Under the pieces are notes generated by a model. The model did no database searches. It had not been told where the DNA came from and saw only the letters and a program-made list of their open reading frames with translations. A stretch of DNA of 64,000 nucleotides from Oscillospiraceae bacterium (GTDB lineage: Bacteria > Bacillota > Clostridia > Oscillospirales > Ruminococcaceae), in NCBI GenBank assembly GCA_017415165.1, contig JAFQIY010000016.1, positions 241,253 through 305,252 of the forward strand. Direction: 5' to 3'. The position numbers and the translations under genes are program-made. This document shows, in pieces, positions 8,206 to 15,261 of this stretch. The first letter of the stretch is position 1, and each line of letters starts with the position of its first letter.

Positions 8206-8225
8206 AACGGCGTATTTATGCGGTT
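8206..8225. repeat. 20-bp repeat, copy 1 of 2, bracketing the integrase
   Basis: AACGGCGTATTTATGCGGTT. The second copy at 9715-9734 differs at one base and has the same orientation. The two lie on either side of the integrase gene. Confidence 0.7.
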
Positions 8226-8248
8226 TGGGGCACATCAATTATCAATTT

Positions 8249-8269
8249 GGTCAACTTTTGGTCAACTAA
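8249..8269. promoter_or_regulatory. Left arm-type integrase binding site (direct repeat TTGGTCAAC)
   Basis: Two direct copies of TTGGTCAAC at 8248-8256 and 8259-8267. A 21-base match with one difference is found at 18476-18496 near the right end. Paired arm sites just inside both ends are typical of lambda-type integrases; the assignment to this integrase is inference. Confidence 0.6.
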
Positions 8270-8282
8270 AAATGACTTTTTT

Positions 8283-8313
8283 AACCGCTATGTTCACGCA
8301 TAGCGGTTATTTT
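8283..8313. terminator. Bidirectional terminator between rpsI and the integrase
   Basis: AACCGCTATG paired with CATAGCGGTT (loop of 6) followed by ATTTTATTTT on the plus strand and by AAAAA-complement T-rich sequence on the minus strand. It serves rpsI after insertion and also ends the integrase transcript. Confidence 0.8.
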
Positions 8314-8328
8314 ATTTTGCTGTAACTT

Positions 8329-9477
8329 TCAGTATGGTAATGCAGGTAAAGCATTTTGAATGGAAACAGCAATGTTACGTTTCATACCTTCAAGAACGTC
8401 AGCATAAATATCAGCGGTAACGTTAATGTCGCAATGTCCGAGATGGTCGCTGATTGCCTTAAGCTCTATGCCTGCATTGAGAAGCATTGTAGCGTTGCAG
8501 TGACGAAGCTTGTGTAAGGTCATTTGTTCAAACTCTGTTCCTTTTGTCATACGCTTTAATGAAGTGAGTACCGAACTTCTGTCCCTGTAATTTCCCTTTG
8601 CGGACGGAAAGACCATTTCCGAATGAGTATATTCCGAACCCAAAGCCGCTTTCATCTGATTTACATATTCACGCTGTTCTTTTAGAATGGCAGCTGTGGT
8701 TTCATTCATACAGATTGTACGGATACTCTTTCTGGTTTTAGGTGCTGTCAGAGAGTGCTTCCCGCCTATGTCATTGAGTGTGTGACGGATAGAAATTGTC
8801 ATATTCTCAAAATCAACATCATCCCACGAAAGTCCGAAGCATTCACCGCATCTCATACCTGTGAGCAGCAGAAAGAGAAAAATACGTTTTAAATCCTCAT
8901 CACAGGACGATTCATTGATAAGAGTTACAAATCTGTGTAATTCTCCCTCGTTAAGAGCCATTACCTTTGTCTGTTCCCTGTTTTTAGGCAGAATAACATT
9001 GTGACAAGGATTGCTGCGGATAAAGCCCTGTTCTACTGCTCTGCGGAAAATAGACTGCACAATAACATATACCTTGCGGACAGTTGACGGATTAAGGTCA
9101 TAAGACTGCATAACCTGTGTAAGCTTTGGAGTGGTAATATCCTTTAACTTCATATTGCCAAGAACAGGTGCAATGTGATTTCTATACTGTCCCTTGTAGG
9201 TGTAAATTGTACTTTCTTTAAGCTCAATGGGAGCAAAATTGGTAAAATACCAATCTGCAAGCTCGGAAAAACGCATACTGTCATTAAATTGCGTGTAACC
9301 TCTGCACTGCCGCTCAAATTCAAAAGCGTATTCCTGTGCAAGCTTTTCTGCTTTTTTCGGTGTAACATCGTCGGGCGGTGTAAAAGTTGTAGATTTCATA
9401 ATCTTCTTGCCGTTGATGTCTGTACCGACAAAAACTCTGATTCTGAATGTGTTTCCACGATGTGTAATATTAGCCAT
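8329..9477 (-). CDS. int: Tyrosine recombinase / phage-type integrase
   Basis: 382 residues. An N-terminal AP2-like arm-binding part (about 1-60), SAM-like core-binding domain (about 65-165, FSELADWYFTNFAPIELKESTIYTYKGQY) and catalytic domain. Catalytic residues are visible: Arg in LLLTGMRCGECFGLSWDD, HKLRH (His-x-x-Arg-His), HLGH, and the Tyr nucleophile in TADIYADV. The gene lies directly inside attL and is transcribed toward it. It is expected to integrate and, with the excisionase, excise the element at the 15-bp core in rpsI. Confidence 0.95.
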   Translation of the reverse strand: MANITHRGNTFRIRVFVGTDINGKKIMKSTTFTPPDDVTPKKAEKLAQEYAFEFERQCRGYTQFNDSMRFSELADWYFTNFAPIELKESTIYTYKGQYRNHIAPVLGNMKLKDITTPKLTQVMQSYDLNPSTVRKVYVIVQSIFRRAVEQGFIRSNPCHNVILPKNREQTKVMALNEGELHRFVTLINESSCDEDLKRIFLFLLLTGMRCGECFGLSWDDVDFENMTISIRHTLNDIGGKHSLTAPKTRKSIRTICMNETTAAILKEQREYVNQMKAALGSEYTHSEMVFPSAKGNYRDRSSVLTSLKRMTKGTEFEQMTLHKLRHCNATMLLNAGIELKAISDHLGHCDINVTADIYADVLEGMKRNIAVSIQNALPALPY

Positions 9478-9620
9478 AAGTAAAAATTCCTCCTAAAATT
9501 CTACACTATGGCATACCTCTGTACGTCTTTATGATAACACTTTACCACCGTAAAGTCAAGTGTATTTGTCCGTTATAGAGTACGCCAGTGAAAATATATA
9601 TTAAACAAACTTGAAAAAGT

Positions 9621-9750
9621 GGCGTGCAGGCGTGCAAAGCCCGATATTACGTTGTTTGAGAGCCGTGCGAAAGGTGTGCGGCTTATTTTTCGCACACCTT
9701 GTATGCACGCCTGAAACGACGTATTTATGCGGTTCGCACGCCTGCACGCC
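9621..9750. other. Iteron-like cluster, candidate replication origin of the element
   Basis: The 273-base gap between integrase and primase holds five copies of GGCGTGC(A): two tandem at 9621-9635, one inverted at 9704-9711, and two inverted at 9736-9750. The outer pairs form a perfect 15-bp inverted repeat, GGCGTGCAGGCGTGC. Between them AAGGTGTGCG (9671-9680) and CGCACACCTT (9691-9700) form a 10-bp stem. The last repeat abuts the primase stop codon. Repeats of this kind beside a primase-helicase gene fit an origin or initiator-binding region; no AT-rich unwinding element was singled out. Confidence 0.55.
9715..9734. repeat. 20-bp repeat, copy 2 of 2, bracketing the integrase
   Basis: AACGACGTATTTATGCGGTT, 19 of 20 identical to 8206-8225 and in the same orientation, inside the iteron cluster. 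Confidence 0.7.
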
Positions 9751-11052
9751 TTAAATCATTATTGTTTTATATTTTGTGCAAATTCCTTTGAAACCACGAA
9801 CGTGACCGCCGTTCTTATTCGGAACGTGGTAAACATATTTAATACCATATCGCTTCTCATTGGATTTAAGCCAGCTGACAAAGGTGTCCTGTTTTAAAGC
9901 TGTAAGAGCGTTTTCGGCACACCAATGAAAATATCCGCTGTAAAGTTCGGTGCTGCTTGTCTGAATGTCACTGTCAAAGGTAACATAGCTTTTATCATTA
10001 AGGAATTCAATAATGTTGCAGTTCTCAGCCATAACCTCAGAAATATTCTGCTTGGTTTTATCAGAAACAGTAAAACGGAAGTTGTTTTTAATCAATCTTT
10101 TCAGACCATCAAACATCCAGCAGAAAATCTTGTCCTTTTCAGCAATGAATTTATCAGCAAGGAACGGATCATTACATCTGTTTTCAGGAACAGGCTTTGT
10201 AGTGAGAATTATAAGCCTGCGAGCAAAACCATCGGATTTATCGTAAAGTGCCTTCGGAGAGCCGTTGCCGAAACAAAGAAAACGTGAGTACAGCATAGCC
10301 TGCTGCGACTGCTGTCCTTTTGCTTCAACATCAACTGGAATTTCAGCGGTAACAAGATTTTTTATGTATCCTGTCGAGGGTAAGGCACTCATCTGCATAT
10401 CGTCATCAAGCATAAGCAACTTATTCTGCAAATTGTAGCGGAAGAATTTGTCCGTTTCGATACGCTGAAAGCTGCCTGTAAGCATTGCATACTTGAATAT
10501 CTCCTGCAAAACGATACCGATACGACTTTTACCCTCACCGCCGTTACCAATGATAAAAAGCATAGCCTGTCCCTTTGTTGAGGGAATAAGACAGTAACCG
10601 AGGTATTTCTGCAATGTAGCAATATCATCCATATCAAACATTTCCATAAGAAACAGCATAAAATCTACCGGATAATATTCACCATTCCATATATCAGGAT
10701 CGTATGTAATGTTAAGTCTGTTCACGCAGAATTTCTTTTCGGGAAGCCAGGTTCCGTCTGTTTTGAGAATACCATTCAGCAGATGAATTTCATCCTCTTT
10801 CGGAACAATAGGTTCGGAGAAACAGTATAGCTTCAATGCTTCTGTCAACCGCTTTACAACAGCAGCAACATTGTTGGTAACGTAAGGCATAACCATTTCT
10901 GAAATGCTGTGGGAGATAACATCTTCGCTGATTTCTCCGTCAACGTTGTAAAATCTGTTGTCAGAGAAAATGACAGGACAATTTGAAACATATTCTTTAC
11001 AGAATAATGGTTCGTTTATCTTGCCCTTATCATCAATCCAGGCAGGAGACAT
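9751..11052 (-). CDS. Primase-helicase, P4/D5-type SF3 ATPase
   Basis: 433 residues. Walker A is LFIIGNGGEGKSRIGIVLQE near residue 170, the acidic Walker B is LLMLDDDMQM, and the SF3 sensor region CFGNGSPKALYDKSDGFARRLIIL follows. These are the hallmarks of phage/plasmid primase C-terminal helicases. The first 60 residues resemble a D5_N domain; no separate primase catalytic domain was seen, so it may be a helicase only. Its ATG overlaps the excisionase stop codon (TAATG), so translation is coupled. Probable role: replication of the excised circular element. Confidence 0.85.
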   Translation of the reverse strand: MSPAWIDDKGKINEPLFCKEYVSNCPVIFSDNRFYNVDGEISEDVISHSISEMVMPYVTNNVAAVVKRLTEALKLYCFSEPIVPKEDEIHLLNGILKTDGTWLPEKKFCVNRLNITYDPDIWNGEYYPVDFMLFLMEMFDMDDIATLQKYLGYCLIPSTKGQAMLFIIGNGGEGKSRIGIVLQEIFKYAMLTGSFQRIETDKFFRYNLQNKLLMLDDDMQMSALPSTGYIKNLVTAEIPVDVEAKGQQSQQAMLYSRFLCFGNGSPKALYDKSDGFARRLIILTTKPVPENRCNDPFLADKFIAEKDKIFCWMFDGLKRLIKNNFRFTVSDKTKQNISEVMAENCNIIEFLNDKSYVTFDSDIQTSSTELYSGYFHWCAENALTALKQDTFVSWLKSNEKRYGIKYVYHVPNKNGGHVRGFKGICTKYKTIMI

Positions 11053-11330
11053 TACGCATCACCTCCCAGATATTCAAGCAAAGCCGCCTTGCTGATAAGA
11101 ATTTTACCTCGCTTGCCCTGACCTGTGCGGATATACGGTATCTTCTTCTGTGCCACAAGCTGACGGACAGTGTGCTCAGATAAACCGCTGACAGCCTGCG
11201 TACACTCCTTGATGGTGAGCATTTCAACAGGTGCAGAGGACTTTGCTTCTGCTGTTGGTGTTGTGTTCTCATCAATAAGCTGTGTTAAAAGAGCAACGAT
11301 CTGTGCCATAATTTCTGTTTTGTTTTCCAT
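11052..11330 (-). CDS. xis: Excisionase-like helix-turn-helix protein
   Basis: 92 residues. The C-terminal half LTIKECTQAVSGLSEHTVRQ, followed by KKIPYIRTGQGKRGKILISK and LLEYLG, is the MerR-like winged helix of the excisionase/Xis DNA-binding family (HTH_17). The N-terminal 35 residues form a hydrophilic helix plus linker. It sits between the relaxase (12 bases away) and the primase (1-base overlap). It probably directs excision by the integrase or regulates element genes; which of the two cannot be settled by sequence. Confidence 0.8.
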   Translation of the reverse strand: MENKTEIMAQIVALLTQLIDENTTPTAEAKSSAPVEMLTIKECTQAVSGLSEHTVRQLVAQKKIPYIRTGQGKRGKILISKAALLEYLGGDA

Positions 11331-11342
11331 AGTAAATTCTCC

Positions 11343-13055
11343 TTATCTTTCGTAGTAATTTTTATCTTTTGTTCGTTCAATGAATAACTGCATATTTTCT
11401 TTAATCTCACTGTCAATCTCACATTTGTCAATCAGGTCAAATTCCTCACGCTGTTCAAAGCATTTGTCAATAAAAAGGCTGATGCCCTTTGCAAGAGCCT
11501 TGCTGAACCCTGATAATCCACTGCTGTATTTTTTATCATAAACCAACGTGTTTATGCCAAGCACAACCTTGATGAATTCTTTTTTCAGATTTGCAAACGC
11601 TTCACGCAAAGAAGCAATAACCGACTTGTTTTCTTCATTTTCAATTTCAGCAGTTTGAAGCTTATCCTTGAAATTGTCAATAAGCATTTTCAGCATATCA
11701 GGCAGCTTTATGCTTTTTCTCTGCTGATAACTTAAATGAAGTTCCTTTGCGATACATTGTTCAAGCTCTTGCTTTTCATCAACAATTTTACGGCAGCGGT
11801 CAACAGCTTCCTCGTTTGTAGCTGTGTATGGAATATTAAGTGCGTCACAAATTTTTTTGAACTGACGGGCAGCATTAAAATTCTCTCGTTCTGATTGACA
11901 CAGCTTATCACTTAACTCGGAATATTTCTGATTAAGGTCACGCTGAAATTCACGTTCTGACTTTGCACGTTCAAAATCACGCTCTGACTGTTCGTGTAAT
12001 ATATCAGCATCATATTTTAGCTGTTTTGCATCGGAAATGAGAGAAGCAAGCTGTTCCTCTTTTTGAAAAATGCCAGCTTCACGCTCATCAAGCTCTTTGG
12101 TACGTTCTGTAAGGTCAGCAGAAACTTCTGCTTCTCGTTTATGCAAATCTTCTTTACGGCGTGCGATAAAATTTTTCTCACGCTGATTATCAATCTGCTG
12201 AACAGCAACAGCCTTTTTCTGTGTTTCAAGCTGTTGGAGTTCTTCGGGGGTAACAGTAATATTGTGAGAAAGCAACTGTTTCTTGCCGACAACTATACTT
12301 TCATCCGCTGCAAGTTCCATTTCACGCAAAGGCTTTAATTTATCATTAAGCCGCTTCTTGTCTGCACAATAATTCTTGTATTCCTCAACAGTAAGAGAAC
12401 CCCGTGATTTCTTTGGTTCTGCAATATGAAATCCGTGTTCTTCGCAGATTTTACGGAATACAAGATATTCAGCCTGACGCCATTTTGCAACAGCGTCCTT
12501 TCCACTGCCGTAACCCATTTCTTTGAGAGCCTGTGCGATGCCGTTCTGCGTATCAACTCCACGCTTGTAATGTCCGACAGGGATGTAGTCGATATGCAGG
12601 TGCGGAGTTTTTTCGTCAAGATGAAGAACTGCATTAAAAACATAAAAGTTAGGGTTACGTTTTGAAAAGCCGTTCATATACTCGCAAAGACATTCGACAG
12701 CCAATTCTCCATCGACAGTACCAACTCCCGTATCCTCCATAGTACCAAGTTGTACAACATCTTCGTAAAAACTTTTACGCTTATCGGGAGAGGTAAGCCG
12801 TGTTTCTGTAACAAGCTGTCCGAACTGATACTCAAAATATCCGTTCTTAATTTTACGGTCATTACGAGTCTGACGTGCATTGTACCTTTCAACAGCTTCA
12901 CCGAAAAGCTGTTCGTAAGCTTCTTTGATAGGCTGCTGCACAAAAACAATGTTGTTGGGAGTTAATTCTGGATTTGTGTTCTTTGTGTGGAACACTCTGT
13001 TGTTGTGCCCGATACTGCCTTTTCCCTGACAAAGGGATATTGTTCTGTAAATCAT
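11343..13055 (-). CDS. mobV: MobV/Pre-family relaxase
   Basis: 570 residues from ATG 13055, chosen because AGGAGGTGA lies 7 bases upstream; a longer frame from 13097 lacks a ribosome site. The MobV signatures are visible: an N-terminal SIGHNNR motif, and the metal-binding HLDEKTPHLHIDYIPV (H-x-D-E-x-x-P-H-x-H) at about residues 145-160. Residues about 260-460 are a long coiled coil (repeated E/K/Q heptads). It would nick oriT and lead single-strand transfer, using conjugation machinery supplied by another element because no type IV secretion genes are present. Upstream DNA contains the candidate oriT. Confidence 0.92.
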   Translation of the reverse strand: MIYRTISLCQGKGSIGHNNRVFHTKNTNPELTPNNIVFVQQPIKEAYEQLFGEAVERYNARQTRNDRKIKNGYFEYQFGQLVTETRLTSPDKRKSFYEDVVQLGTMEDTGVGTVDGELAVECLCEYMNGFSKRNPNFYVFNAVLHLDEKTPHLHIDYIPVGHYKRGVDTQNGIAQALKEMGYGSGKDAVAKWRQAEYLVFRKICEEHGFHIAEPKKSRGSLTVEEYKNYCADKKRLNDKLKPLREMELAADESIVVGKKQLLSHNITVTPEELQQLETQKKAVAVQQIDNQREKNFIARRKEDLHKREAEVSADLTERTKELDEREAGIFQKEEQLASLISDAKQLKYDADILHEQSERDFERAKSEREFQRDLNQKYSELSDKLCQSERENFNAARQFKKICDALNIPYTATNEEAVDRCRKIVDEKQELEQCIAKELHLSYQQRKSIKLPDMLKMLIDNFKDKLQTAEIENEENKSVIASLREAFANLKKEFIKVVLGINTLVYDKKYSSGLSGFSKALAKGISLFIDKCFEQREEFDLIDKCEIDSEIKENMQLFIERTKDKNYYER

Positions 13056-13082
13056 TCTGTTCACCTCCTGAAAAAATAAAAA

Positions 13083-13121
13083 GGAGCTACAACACAAGGT
13101 AAAACCTTGTATTATAGCTCC
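13083..13121. repeat. Hairpin directly upstream of the relaxase
   Basis: GGAGCT and AGCTCC at the outside with ACAAGGT-AAA-ACCTTGT at the centre, 28-62 bases before the relaxase start. It could be part of oriT, an operator or a 5' UTR stem controlling relaxase expression. Confidence 0.7.
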
Positions 13122-13390
13122 GTTAGCTGTTCCATACCACCACTTTGATATGCCGTTATTCGATTTTATTCAATATCATAATCTATCTTGCTATATCGTT
13201 TCAAAACATTAACCGTGAAGCTGAAATTTTGAAAAAATGGATTATGATATTTACAAGCACATTATATTCCGAAAAGAAGATTTTGTCAAGGGGTAATTTT
13301 AATTTTGTTGAAAATTTTTTTCAAAGACTAATTTGAATTATGCACTGTGGAAGGATGATTTTATTACGAACGAGGAACAGGAAACAGGGC

Positions 13391-13490
13391 GGCGGAGCCG
13401 CAATGAATACTTACGGTGCCGTAAGTAACTCCATAGTACTTATGACATTGCTTTAACCGCAATATCATAAGTACTGGCGCTTTGAGAGGG
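13391..13490. other. Candidate origin of transfer (oriT)
   Basis: Stacked inverted repeats in the 511-base gap between relaxase and cargo: GCGGCGGAGCCGC (13391-13402), the palindrome TACTTACGGTGCCGTAAGTA (13408-13427) and a 17-bp stem AGTACTTATGACATTGC with one mismatch around a 7-base loop (13435-13475). Tight stem-loops next to the mobV gene are what MobV oriTs look like; the nick site cannot be called by eye. Bases 13125-13380 are AT-rich and show no gene. Confidence 0.5.
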
Positions 13491-13566
13491 TAAGAACCCA
13501 ATGGCTTAAATTATCTCTAATTTACTTCCATTTTATTATTTTAGAATAATTTATATAACTCTAAAA

Positions 13567-14046
13567 TCAATCATCAAATTTATTTAACACAACATTTCCT
13601 GTGATTTTATCAACTGTAAAACACATAATGCGTTCATCAATCATTTTATTTTTCAAGACATCAAATGAATCGCCTCCAACTACTAATGCTTGAATTGGCG
13701 GTAGCACTTCAATGATTTTTCCTAATTGAGAAAGACTCGCAATAATTTTCTTTGATAATTGTTCCTTAGCACAATGATTATCTATTAAGTATTGCAAACA
13801 TTGATAATCTGATGGCCGACCGTTTATATCTTTGAACAATTCTCGACTCTTCAATTTTGCTTCTCCAACCAATATAACATCATCACGAACAGCAATTACA
13901 TCTGGAGCTTTACGATAATCGCCTAAATTAAACCAATATTGACCTTGTTGATTTCCACTTAAAGCAAGAATAACAAAGCCGTGTTTTGATATATAGGAAC
14001 CAAAATATGATAATAGGTCATCTTCTCTATAAATATCCATTGTCAT
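13567..14046 (-). CDS. PD-(D/E)XK nuclease-like protein, candidate restriction subunit B
   Basis: 159 residues. KAPDVIAVRDDVILVGEAKL (about residues 46-65) is a textbook PD-x12-E-x-K active site: Asp49, Glu62 and Lys64. The preceding YREDDLLSYFGSYISKHGF can supply the N-terminal acidic helix. Length and motif fit a minimal restriction-endonuclease-like fold with little room for a DNA-recognition domain. Its ATG overlaps the stop of the 405-residue gene (ATGA), so the two are made in a fixed ratio, as expected for subunits of one enzyme. No named family was recognised. Confidence 0.7.
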   Translation of the reverse strand: MTMDIYREDDLLSYFGSYISKHGFVILALSGNQQGQYWFNLGDYRKAPDVIAVRDDVILVGEAKLKSRELFKDINGRPSDYQCLQYLIDNHCAKEQLSKKIIASLSQLGKIIEVLPPIQALVVGGDSFDVLKNKMIDERIMCFTVDKITGNVVLNKFDD

Positions 14047-15260
14047 GAGAAATACACCAATCCTTCTTTAAAAACAATAAGATCGGCCGTAAAGGCATAA
14101 ACTCTGAGAAAGTTTTTCATCACTTGTGCACAACCCTCTGTTAAAAACATTGTATACTCAGGAATATTCCTTATTGTCGTCAAGTCATTGTGTTGCAACG
14201 GACACCCTTCCCAAACCTTGCTATGATAACATGAAAAATCTTCAAAACTTAGCATGGACAAGTCAATAATAAGATTTGCATCTCGTTCATAAGGAGTTTT
14301 GCCCAACCTACAGAAAATGTAATCAAAGGCTAACGGCTGTCCTAGATAAGGATCCGCTCCTTTATCTTTAATTCGAGTGTTTAAACTTTTCCTAAGCTGT
14401 TCTGGGTTTTTTCCTCGTTCTTCTGCAATAGGTGTAAAAATAAGATTACGTGTCCTCTTGATGATTCGATCAGGGATATTTGCTGGAACATCAATTCCTT
14501 TGTCCCTTAACCATGTTTGAATATCTACCCAAGATAGAAAGTCACCATTTACCATATTCTTCTTCAAACGAGCAAAATCTTCAATTTTAGGAATCGGTGA
14601 ATATGCACGTCTACGCATGTCGTCTCTTAATTCAACTATCATTCGCTCTTGGAATAAAAGATTAGCAGGAGTACCATTAATTGCTGATGTTAAAACCTTA
14701 TTAAGAAAAGCCATAGTTTTTTTCATAGGTTCTGAATCATGAACAGGAAGATCAGCATATGACGCATCAATGTTCAAATTTTTTTGATCTGCAGATTCCC
14801 ATTCTGCAATATAAAATGGAGTTTGATGAATTTCCATTACTCGGTCATATGCATAGAAAAATGCCGAATCTAGTTTACTTGGAAAACTTGAGTGTTGAGA
14901 TAGATCAAATGGCAATACATATGCACCTGGAACACCAACTTGTGCACAACCAACTAAATTGTTAAATCGCTGCAACCAATGGTCACGAGCAGGAACATGG
15001 TTGGTTAATTCAAATGCAAAAACGGGACGAATTGGTAAAATTCCGTTGTCATAACAAATAACTACATCTGGTTTAGCAAAAAACAGGAGTCGTCTCAATT
15101 CATCTGGTAATTCTGCAAAACCTGTAGTATGGTTGTCAGGAAGATTTCGTATTTCACTAGTAGCACGTTTAGCATCAACCATTTGCTCTATATCAGAATA
15201 GTGGTTAATATATTCTGCAAAACGTCTAGTTTTGTGATGATAAACTATAAAGTGATTCAT
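14043..15260 (-). CDS. Candidate restriction subunit A, PD-ExT nuclease-like N-terminus
   Basis: 405 residues, no family recognised with certainty. Residues 64-86 read PDVVICYDNGIL then FAFELT, i.e. PD-x18-E-x-T, followed by the Q-R/N helix DHWLQRFNNLVGCAQ; this resembles the PD-(D/E)XK core with Thr in place of the usual Lys. The C-terminal 250 residues include a segment (SWVDIQTWLRDKGIDVP, IIKRTRN) that could bind DNA. It starts one base after the methyltransferase stop and reuses that gene's AAGGAG, and overlaps the next gene by four bases. Context makes it part of a restriction system; activity is inferred. Confidence 0.6.
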   Translation of the reverse strand: MNHFIVYHHKTRRFAEYINHYSDIEQMVDAKRATSEIRNLPDNHTTGFAELPDELRRLLFFAKPDVVICYDNGILPIRPVFAFELTNHVPARDHWLQRFNNLVGCAQVGVPGAYVLPFDLSQHSSFPSKLDSAFFYAYDRVMEIHQTPFYIAEWESADQKNLNIDASYADLPVHDSEPMKKTMAFLNKVLTSAINGTPANLLFQERMIVELRDDMRRRAYSPIPKIEDFARLKKNMVNGDFLSWVDIQTWLRDKGIDVPANIPDRIIKRTRNLIFTPIAEERGKNPEQLRKSLNTRIKDKGADPYLGQPLAFDYIFCRLGKTPYERDANLIIDLSMLSFEDFSCYHSKVWEGCPLQHNDLTTIRNIPEYTMFLTEGCAQVMKNFLRVYAFTADLIVFKEGLVYFS

Positions 15261-15261
15261 C

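Noticed and set aside
13391-13475. CRISPR-like or phage attachment repeat
   Set aside because: The sequences are isolated palindromes, not regularly spaced direct repeats, and do not match the rpsI core site.
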